55,385 bases of DNA from Zygophlyctis sp. KS116 (lineage: Eukaryota; Chytridiomycota), in contig BAAFSQ010000044.1 of assembly GCA_054661495.1 (NCBI GenBank), positions 1-55,385 of the forward strand, written 5' to 3'. Position 1 is the stretch's first letter. Each line of letters opens with the position of its first letter. Position numbers and translations under genes: made by a program. Shown one piece after another: positions 49,045 to 55,385 of this stretch. Below the pieces are notes generated by a model. That model did not search any database. It was not told the DNA's origin and was given only the letters and a program-made list of their open reading frames with translations.

Positions 49045-49397
49045 CTCTCTTGATTTGCATGATCATTTTCATTTTCATTTGATTCCTGAATTTCATTTGA
49101 TTCTCTGTATTTTTCCAGGTATATTTTACATGCATCTCCATAAAAGTCAAAGCCTAATTTATACATTGCATGAACAATATCTGAACCGGTGACCGTTTTT
49201 TTATTTTTTGCTATGCAATCATCTACAGCTGAAACCTTAGTCTATAAAATACCTTGTGACGTTAAAAATGAAATAAATTCCGTTGCGCATTCTTGTATTG
49301 AAACTTTAGACTCTTGCGACACTTTGGAGTTTTCTGGGATGACTGATTTAGAGATTTTTGAAACGCTTGCAATCGGTAAAAGTCTTTCCTTTTCCAT
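49041..49397 (-). CDS. NF-YB/POLE3-type histone-fold protein
   Basis: ATG 49397-49395 begins MEKERLLPIASVSKISKSVI. A 24-base intron at 49229-49252 joins SKVSIQECATEFISFLTSQ to AVDDCIAKNKKTVTGSDIVH, then MYKLGFDFYGDACKIYLEKY and an acidic tail ending NQES. This is a complete histone fold of the NF-YB/HAP3 or POLE3/Dpb4 class, about 110 residues. The LGF-x-x-Y...YLEKYRE ending favours NF-YB; the short length and acidic tail favour POLE3/Dpb4. Each open piece is short, so the gene is easily missed without splicing. Confidence 0.75.
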
Positions 49398-49953
49398 ATT
49401 TTCGATTTGACCAAGAATTGTTGTCTAAATTGAGCGCCTCAAACTTGGTCATGGCCCAGGTTTTCCCAAGAAAAAAATAAAATTTTGTAAGTCACAATTC
49501 TGATCAATCGCTTTAATGATGATCAACTTGGTAAACCGAAAATTCCCAAATTCTTGAAATTCTTGAATTTGTTGGTAGTTTTGTGTAGAGTTACAAGGCG
49601 AATCTGAATCTCTTTTTATTTTCTAATTTTTAGATTTTTTTAGATTTTTTTAGATTTTTCTTTCAAAGAGGTAAATTAATTTCTTAAACTTGTGATTATA
49701 TGATGAACACCTCATGCTTGATTACGATGATTGCATAATCTCTAAGAAGTTCTGATAATCTTTTAAATTTGCTAATATTTTAGAGTTTTTTCCAGTTTTA
49801 GAGTTTTAGACTAGTGTAGACTTTGAAATGATGAATCTAAACTTTATATCTGTCAATCCTCTGACACATAAAGAAGAAATTTTATACTAAAGATCTGATC
49901 AAAGTTATGTTTTAATAGATTATATTTTAACTTGACTACTTATTTTAAAAGGT
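49398..49953. other. Gene-poor, T-rich spacer
   Basis: No gene is seen. Around 49616-49665 the sequence is a short low-complexity tandem array based on TTTTTTTAGATT. The rest is AT-rich with scattered GATTGCATAATC-like words. It marks the start of the repeat-rich island. Confidence 0.5.
49616..49665. repeat. Short tandem repeat (TTTTAGATTT units)
   Basis: Four near-identical 10-11-base units of the form TTTTAGATTTT follow one another. Confidence 0.8.
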
Positions 49954-49969
49954 TTACGATAACAATCGG

Positions 49970-50190
49970 ACATTAGAGTAGATTGGTTGCCCTTCAACAT
50001 AACCAGATACAAATGAGGGAATTTTCTTTCCAAATTCCAGATTATCTGGCGTACCAAAATATTTTGGTTTGATGATAGTCTTTCTTGGTGTTCCCTTCAT
50101 TTGAGTTGATTCTTCAAGAGTGACTGCTTTCATAGATTCCTCCAAAGTGACTCAACAATGGCGTTCAGAAATGTTGTTCCCATTGGCTGA
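49970..50190 (-). pseudogene. Inverted, truncated copy of the 421-residue gene
   Basis: The minus strand carries a copy of the 3' part of the gene at 50730-51995. It matches EESMKAVTLEESTQ, PRKTIIKPKYF and NLEFGKKIPSFVSGYVEGQP, with changes such as SKE to MKG. A deletion of about 19 bases in the stretch before LEESMKA breaks the frame, and 39 bases encoding EPKRQSARLQKAS are missing. Homology ends near 50190. It is a partial pseudogene, inverted relative to the intact gene. Confidence 0.85.
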
Positions 50191-50660
50191 CCATGGACCA
50201 TATTTTAAAAGAAGATCCACTATGAATGGTAATTTATCAGTGCTTTCTTGAGACACAGGAGAAATAGGATATTTTGAGATTGTCCCAATCATTCTGTATT
50301 GACCGCATTGGATGCATCTGAAATAGGAGAATCATGTAAACAAACTCTGCAGTGGCGGCATTTGCAGAATTTTAAGCTTTCTTTACGTCTGCAAAAACAG
50401 ACTTTTAGCTCTGAAACCCATAAAGATCTCTTTTACATTAATAATGATCGTTCTAGTTGCTTAATTTTGCCATGATATAGAAACAGCCACAAGTCTGTTT
50501 TTGAAGACTTGTAGATGCTAAAAATAGAACTCATATTGACTCTTGCATATTCATCAACCCCGATAAGATTGCTTTTCGTAAGAATTATAAAAATTCTTAC
50601 GAAAAGACTGATAACAACTAGATTCCATTCATAATTGTAAACATCAATTGCCAACCGACT
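50145..50660 (-). pseudogene. Transposon-like coding scraps
   Basis: Upstream of the truncated copy on the same strand, several short frames look like remnants of a transposase-type gene. One reads IGVDEYARVNMSSIFSIYKS followed by SKTDLWLFLYHGK. Another is Cys-rich (CKCRHCRVC, then CIQCGQYRMIGTISKYPISP), ending WSANGNNISERHC. None is long or complete, and the class of element is not established. Confidence 0.35.
50572..50606. repeat. Perfect 15-bp inverted repeat
   Basis: Arms CTTTTCGTAAGAATT and AATTCTTACGAAAAG flank a 5-base loop (ATAAA). It could be a transposon end, a hairpin terminator, or an operator. It lies between the scraps and the intact 421-residue gene. Confidence 0.85.
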
Positions 50661-50729
50661 TGTAAGTTTGACAAAAATATGTGAAGTCGGATTTTAAGTG
50701 ACTTTGAACATTTTTTTTCCAAACTGTTA

Positions 50730-51995
50730 ATGGCAGAAATTACACCTTTGCTAGCAGACTCTCATATTATCAGAACATATCCAAAAGACTATGCTCAGTC
50801 AGATACAGAATCGGAAGGAGAAGCTCGGTTTGAAGTGGACGCTGAGGATGAAGAGCAGAACTCCATTTCTACAAGACTCCAGCAAAACCAGCAGTATATG
50901 GACCAGCAAATCACCCCACCTTCTGGAGAGAACTCTGCTTGGATATTAGAAACTCAAGCCTGGGAAGCAGCTGAAGGATCTGATGTTGTTTTGATCAGGA
51001 AACCAACAGCTTCAAACTTATCACACAGACTGCTCAATCCATTCATATATAGAAATATTCAAACTGCTGGTACTCTAGATGACCTTGCTATTCTTTTGGA
51101 TACCCCAGACGATTGGGAATTGCGCTACAATCAAGTTGTGGCCGATGGTTATATCATTGACCAAATGAATGACTTTCGCAATCTTCCTGATGATACTCTG
51201 GAAAGTGATATTCAATCTGAATTTATCAATCTCGTTGGTGTTATTGCCAGAAGTCTCCGTGTTCGTATTCGTTCAAAATCAGAAACCAAAATTATTGTGG
51301 GTGGAATCCTAGCAAGATATCAGTATGATCTTCGCAGCAAGACAGATCCTCATTTTCTCAACACTTATGGACTGAATATGATTGCATCAGAAGCCAAGAC
51401 TCATCGTACGTTTGCTCCTGGTGAAATGTGGTATCATTGCTCAAGGGGAATCCAAGTGCTATCTGCTCTCTACGCATTCAATTGTCCCACCTTCCTATTC
51501 ACCCAGCGACAATGGAAACTATTTGTTGAAACCCATGATCGTAATGCTATTTTGACATTTCCTTACAATGACAACCATGAACATACACCGCACGTTAATT
51601 CCAGCCTGGTTCAGCCAATGGGAACAACATTTCTGAAAGCCATTGTTATTTGCTTGTTATCACGACGAGTCAATTTGGAGGAATCTATGAAAGCAGTCAC
51701 TCTTGAAGAATCAACTCAAAGCAAGGAAACACCAAGAAAGACTATCATCAAACCAAAATATTTTGATACGCCAGATGAGCCCAAAAGACAATCTGCTCGT
51801 TTACAAAAAGCTTCTAATCTGGAATTTGGAAAGAAAATTCCCTCATTTGTATCTGGTTATGTTGAAGGGCAGCCAATCTATACTATTGTACGAGTTGTTC
51901 CGGAAGAAATTGTTGCAGGAATTGAAGATGAAATTAGTATACAAGAAAAGAAGGATTATCAAAAGCAAACTACTGAGATGACTTTATTTGAATAA
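50730..51995 (+). CDS. Intronless 421-residue protein with a nuclease-like core
   Basis: ATG 50730 opens a single 421-residue frame with no intron, unlike most genes here. An acidic disordered N-terminus (SDTESEGEARFEVDAEDEEQ) precedes a globular region: EFINLVGVIARSLRVRIRSK, then RSKTDPHFLNTYGLNMIASE followed by AKT, and EMWYHCSRGIQVLSALYAFN. The Asp...Glu-x-Lys spacing recalls PD-(D/E)xK nucleases. A basic region (PKRQSARLQKASNLEFGKK) and an acidic end follow. A partial copy lies inverted nearby. It may belong to a multicopy, possibly mobile-element-linked family. No specific function is established. Confidence 0.65.
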   Translation: MAEITPLLADSHIIRTYPKDYAQSDTESEGEARFEVDAEDEEQNSISTRLQQNQQYMDQQITPPSGENSAWILETQAWEAAEGSDVVLIRKPTASNLSHRLLNPFIYRNIQTAGTLDDLAILLDTPDDWELRYNQVVADGYIIDQMNDFRNLPDDTLESDIQSEFINLVGVIARSLRVRIRSKSETKIIVGGILARYQYDLRSKTDPHFLNTYGLNMIASEAKTHRTFAPGEMWYHCSRGIQVLSALYAFNCPTFLFTQRQWKLFVETHDRNAILTFPYNDNHEHTPHVNSSLVQPMGTTFLKAIVICLLSRRVNLEESMKAVTLEESTQSKETPRKTIIKPKYFDTPDEPKRQSARLQKASNLEFGKKIPSFVSGYVEGQPIYTIVRVVPEEIVAGIEDEISIQEKKDYQKQTTEMTLFE

Positions 51996-52018
51996 ACTAA
52001 AATAAAAATTGTTGACTT

Positions 52019-52170
52019 TTACACCAATTCATTCAAGTCCATGAGAACTTTTTTAGCTTTTTTTAGATTCTTGCCGGTTCCCAGAATATACTGATTACTC
52101 TCATACAAGATGACTCCTACTCCAAAGTGGTTTTCAACGTTTTGGGCTTGATGGAGATAATCCTGGTTTG
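52019..52170 (-). CDS. Orphan C-terminal fragment, dsRBD-like
   Basis: A frame ending at TAA 52021-52019 reads NQDYLHQAQNVENHFGVGVI, then LYESNQYILGTGKNLKKAKK and VLMDLNELV. The final part resembles the GTG-x-SKK-x-AK end of a double-stranded-RNA-binding domain, as in RNase III or mL44. No start codon or convincing upstream exon was found before the divergent LRR gene, so this may be a truncated gene or one with an unrecognised first exon. Confidence 0.3.
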
Positions 52171-52208
52171 TACTGCATCAATCAAATTTTCATTGCCCAA
52201 AAGACATA

Positions 52209-53432
52209 ATGTTTTATCTGTCCATCATATTATACTTGTCAATGCATAGTTGGATTGTAAGAGCATCAGTTGTTCAAGATTGTTATCATGTTTTCAAGTT
52301 GTGGGAGAAGATGCATGGGGAGCCGCATGGGTTAGAAAACTGTTGTGAGATGGAGGGTGTAGTGTGTCAAGACAATTCTGTAGTGGCTTTAGAATGGGGA
52401 TCAAGGGGATTAAGTGGTGAAATATCTGGATCTGAAATTGGGAATTTAAAAAATCTTGTTGCGCTGTAAGACTTTAAGAATAATTCATAGAGATCTTGGT
52501 AATAATTTTCTATCTGGAAGTATTCCTTTACATATTGGGAATTGTGTTGGGCTAACATATCTGTAAGTTGTTCTAGTCTGATTCATAGATCTCTAGGAAA
52601 AAATCGTCTCAGTGGTAATATTCCAGCGACTATTAAGGATTTGAGAAATCTAGAATTTTTGTAAGTTTAAGATCAAGTAATTTAAAGGGATCTTCATTCA
52701 AATGACTTGAGTGGACCTGTTCCTAATTTTAAACAACTGAATGCTTTGGAACTTGTGTAAATTCAAAAAGTTTTAATTATTAGTGATTTTAGTAATAATC
52801 CCTCATTAGTAGCTCCTGCAGAAATTTCAAATTTGAAAAAAGTATCAGAAATGTAAGTTTGATCATTTCTAATCTTAAGCCTTTTTCCTGAACTTAGTAC
52901 ACAAAAATTAGGAGAGCAGAAATTACAGGAAATATTTCGACTGCTTTTACCAGAAAAGTATAATGTGATTTCTATCAAGGAGACAAATGGTCGTTTTACA
53001 GTTTCTTTTGGGGAAAATTCGCCGCAATTTCAGGCTACTTTGGAACAAGACACACTGAAAGAGATCTCTAAATTAAGATTATTTAGAGAAGCATCTCATA
53101 GACATTCAAAATATAAATTGGTACATTCTTTAGGTGTTTCGCAAAACGCACCGGTTCAACAACTTCGCAACTTGTATTATTTAATTTTAGACTTAATTAA
53201 AAGGTTAATGCCGTTAAAAACTTTAGATGAAAAGATTTGGATTTTACCTTTATCAGAAAGATTTGAAGAATATGTAACAAAGTATTGTCAAAGAACGCAG
53301 AAAGATCTTGAAGTACTTACAAAAGCATTCAACTTTCTAAGATTAAAAGGTGGGCAGATGACAAGTGTCGATCATGTTAATAGGCTGATTGAATTAGAGT
53401 CGGAGATTGCTCACTTTAATGCAAATTTATAA
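52209..53432 (+). CDS. Secreted plant-type LRR protein with a helical C-terminus
   Basis: ATG 52209 starts a signal peptide (FYLSIILYLSMHSWIVRASV). A Cys-capped N-terminal cap (CYHVF...LENCCEMEGVVC) precedes LRR units of the LxGxIP type: LSGEISGSEIGNLKNLVAL, LGNNFLSGSIPLHIGN and LGKNRLSGNIPATIKDLRNL. Introns at 52466-52490, 52563-52588, 52661-52687 and 52757-52783, all phase 2, isolate exons of 72, 72, 69 and 69 bases, each one repeat. A later intron leads to a helical region without a clear domain. No membrane helix after the repeats is obvious. Ligand unknown. Confidence 0.7.
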
Positions 53433-53447
53433 ATGCATCTAGACTCC

Positions 53448-54296
53448 TTAGAGAATTTCCCACTGATCTTCAAAATCATTATAATCATCAAAATCATCTA
53501 AAGAATACTTTGAAGAGTTATAATACATAAATCTAGTCAGCCTTAAAACCTCTGAATATTCTATGCAACTCTTAAAATCCTCTAGAGGTTGTTCTTGTAT
53601 TAACAAGCACATGAGATAATTTGTATCAATCATCTGCTTTTTATCCACACACCTTTTGCATAATATCAATAAATTATAATTTAGAGAAGCTAAAACTTGT
53701 ATAAACTTGTCATCTCTAGATTGTAACATGTCTAAAACATTTGAAAAATCCAAATTAATCGGTAAAAATTCCTCTAAATACCAAGATAATAAAATGACTA
53801 GATGAATAATGCATGTAAAATTGTGATTATAGAGTTCTATGGGCATACTTGTATCATATGGGTTAAAGTATAGATTATTAATGAGCAATTTGCAACTTGA
53901 ATTCGAAAAAATTTGAATTTTAATATTGAAAATTGATAATAATTCTCTTTTCAGAATATTCTGAGCTTTAGAGAGTTTTCCCTTGATAATATCAGTTTCC
54001 TTTTTCAACAATTGTATTTCAATCGGTTCCTGTGATTCTAAAATTATTTTCTTGCAGATTCTTTTTGAAGGAAATTTTAGTTTCAGTTTTTGAATTTGCG
54101 ATTTTAAAATTGAAATTTCTTTCAAATCCACCGCTTTTGAAGGAAATTTAAATATTTTAGACTTTAATCCTTCCTTTTTAGAATAAATTTCACGTTCCAG
54201 AAATTGAATTTTAGACTGAAACTCTGATATTTTCTTGTCCATGCAGCTCTGGCATTGAAAACTTGAATTTTCTAAAAAACAAAAATCGCAAAACAT
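53448..54296 (-). CDS. ATG14: ATG14/Barkor, autophagy PI3-kinase subunit
   Basis: ATG 54296-54294 opens an intronless 282-residue protein. An N-terminal Cys repeat (CDFCFLENSSFQCQSC) is followed by a coiled coil. Then come LLSIFNIKIQIF, the domain LVILLSWYLEEFLPINLDFS and KFIQVLASLNYNLLILCKRC, and the end DDYNDFEDQWEIL. These match, in order, the zinc-like start, the SVIFPI region, the HILDVNLP region and the final DWENL of human Barkor. ATG14 directs the Vps34 complex to autophagosome formation. The weakly conserved family makes this a good but not certain call. Confidence 0.78.
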   Translation of the reverse strand: MFCDFCFLENSSFQCQSCMDKKISEFQSKIQFLEREIYSKKEGLKSKIFKFPSKAVDLKEISILKSQIQKLKLKFPSKRICKKIILESQEPIEIQLLKKETDIIKGKLSKAQNILKRELLSIFNIKIQIFSNSSCKLLINNLYFNPYDTSMPIELYNHNFTCIIHLVILLSWYLEEFLPINLDFSNVLDMLQSRDDKFIQVLASLNYNLLILCKRCVDKKQMIDTNYLMCLLIQEQPLEDFKSCIEYSEVLRLTRFMYYNSSKYSLDDFDDYNDFEDQWEIL

Positions 54297-54353
54297 GACA
54301 AACGCGCAAATTTGCAGCCCTCAAACCCTCTTAGAACCCTCTCAGAACCCTTG

Positions 54354-55145
54354 TTAAACTTTACTCTCAACCCGTTCGTCCCCACTATCTACACTATCTA
54401 CACGATTCCCGACTACTTCATCAGAGTCATAATCACCATTGCATTCACTATTCAGAGAATTAGAATTTACAACAATTGTTTTACGTCGTGAATACCAGAT
54501 CACAAACTCTGCAACCAATAAATTAGGAAAATAGAAAAACCAGGATGCTGTTATCAGATAGTTTGATACCCAAGATTCATATTCTTGAATTGTAGAGAAC
54601 TTGTTGGGTTTAGATAGATAAACTGGAATTACTAAAATTCTGTAAATCATTGATCCAATTCCTAATGAATAGAGTCTAATGGCCCATTCAAAATGGAGTG
54701 TAATGTTTTTACCTGCATTAATCCATGTTTTGATTCCGCAAAAAAGCATTAAAAGTCCATAAATTGCAAAACTTGTGTCCATCTGGATTCCTCCAGCAGT
54801 TTTTATATGAAATATAAATAGAAAACCTCCAATGCATGTTAACAGTACTGAAAAAAGGTATATTTTCCCTGATAATTTATGTAGCTTTCTGATTTTTACA
54901 TTTTCTGCTATAGATCCAGATTTAGATAATAACTGAAAAGAGCCTAAAATATTGATGATAAATCCCCCAATCCAATGTATACACATGTAAAACGATCCAA
55001 ATTTGGATTTTGAGAAATCAGAAAATCCTGTCCAACTTGTCCAGTCTTTTGAAAAGTATTCAAGGATTATATAGATGTTGAATAATAAACTTAATAACAG
55101 AATTAGTATAACTACTGCGACTCCATATCTTTCAATAATTTTCAT
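54354..55145 (-). CDS. DUF2306-like multi-pass membrane protein
   Basis: ATG 55145-55143 opens a 263-residue intronless protein with six or so hydrophobic segments. The signature IRKLHKLSGKIYLFSVLLTC (HR/HK-x-x-G-x-IY) and HFEWAIRLYSLGIGSMIYRI is typical of DUF2306-type membrane proteins, related in layout to bacterial YozB. An acidic tail ends the protein. The function is unknown. It lies 57 bases upstream of ATG14 on the same strand. Confidence 0.65.
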   Translation of the reverse strand: MKIIERYGVAVVILILLLSLLFNIYIILEYFSKDWTSWTGFSDFSKSKFGSFYMCIHWIGGFIINILGSFQLLSKSGSIAENVKIRKLHKLSGKIYLFSVLLTCIGGFLFIFHIKTAGGIQMDTSFAIYGLLMLFCGIKTWINAGKNITLHFEWAIRLYSLGIGSMIYRILVIPVYLSKPNKFSTIQEYESWVSNYLITASWFFYFPNLLVAEFVIWYSRRKTIVVNSNSLNSECNGDYDSDEVVGNRVDSVDSGDERVESKV

Positions 55146-55263
55146 GTTTTTTTTTATCTTTATTAGGCAATTACAATATCTAAAAATCTACTTAGTAAAT
55201 GTATATTCCAGGAAAACTTTGATTGAGATATAATAATCCAATGACAAAAATTCTGAAAACATT

Positions 55264-55385
55264 TTAAGTGACTTTTTTATTATGATCTGGATTTTGGTGA
55301 TCTCGTTGTCTCTTACAATTTGAAGATCTTGATGATTTACGTGAGTTTGAATTTTGATCTTGGGAAGGAGTATTGAGTCTGCTTC
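55264..55385 (-). CDS. C-terminal fragment of an unidentified gene
   Basis: A frame entering from the window end reads SRLNTPSQDQNSNSRKSSRS and ends NPDHNKKVT at TAA 55266-55264. It is a low-complexity Ser/Arg/Asn-rich tail. A second open frame on the same strand makes the choice uncertain. Confidence 0.4.
   Translation of the reverse strand, partial: SRLNTPSQDQNSNSRKSSRSSNCKRQRDHQNPDHNKKVT

Noticed and set aside
49290-49340. Apparent frameshift in the histone-fold gene
   Set aside because: Re-reading across the line break restored the frame; the gene is intact with one 24-base intron.

Overview
This is a gene-dense, AT-rich stretch of a eukaryotic nuclear genome. About 40 protein genes lie in 55 kb, on both strands, often with fewer than 30 bases between them and sometimes with overlapping ends. 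Nearly every gene is cut by tiny GT...AG introns of roughly 23-32 bases, so each appears as several short open frames that rejoin cleanly once the introns are removed. TAA, TAG and TGA all serve as stops.

The gene set points to a flagellated opisthokont close to the fungal root, such as a zoosporic chytrid-like fungus or a relative of aphelids or sanchytrids. It has a fungal-type END3 EH protein, CYP51 next to HMG-CoA synthase, SIN3, MED13, Barkor-type ATG14 and an MMT-type transporter. It also has four cilium genes that yeasts and moulds lack (AXDND1-like, FUZ, CIMIP1-like, TMEM237) and the gamma-secretase subunit APH-1. A secreted violaxanthin-de-epoxidase-like protein and a group of small secreted proteins would fit a parasite of algae. 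That lifestyle, and any species name, is inference.

Layout. 0-5 kb: NDUFAF6-like, a secreted protein, mitochondrial bL9, RER1, Tcd-type E1-like dehydratase. 4.5-16.9 kb: PP2A B'' subunit, malate dehydrogenase, ankyrin protein, exocyst Sec8, PGK, TPI, AXDND1-like. 17-26.8 kb: membrane J-protein, Fuzzy, a small membrane protein, the duplicated secreted-protein region, END3-like, APH-1, VDE-like, a TULIP-like secreted protein. 26.8-37.2 kb: UFD2, NTH1, branched-chain aminotransferase, CIMIP1-like, CYP51, HMG-CoA synthase, TMEM237. 37.3-49.4 kb: MED13, SIN3, riboflavin kinase, TPR protein, MMT-type transporter, acid phosphatase, NF-YB/POLE3-type histone-fold protein. 49.4-52.2 kb: a repeat-rich island with an intronless 421-residue protein, a broken inverted copy of part of it, and transposon-like scraps. 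52.2-55.4 kb: LRR protein, ATG14, a DUF2306-like membrane protein and a partial gene.

Functional groupings include sterol synthesis (HMGS and CYP51 share a 161-base divergent promoter), carbon metabolism (PGK and TPI head to tail, MDH nearby), cilium assembly, and transcription (MED13 and SIN3 adjacent).
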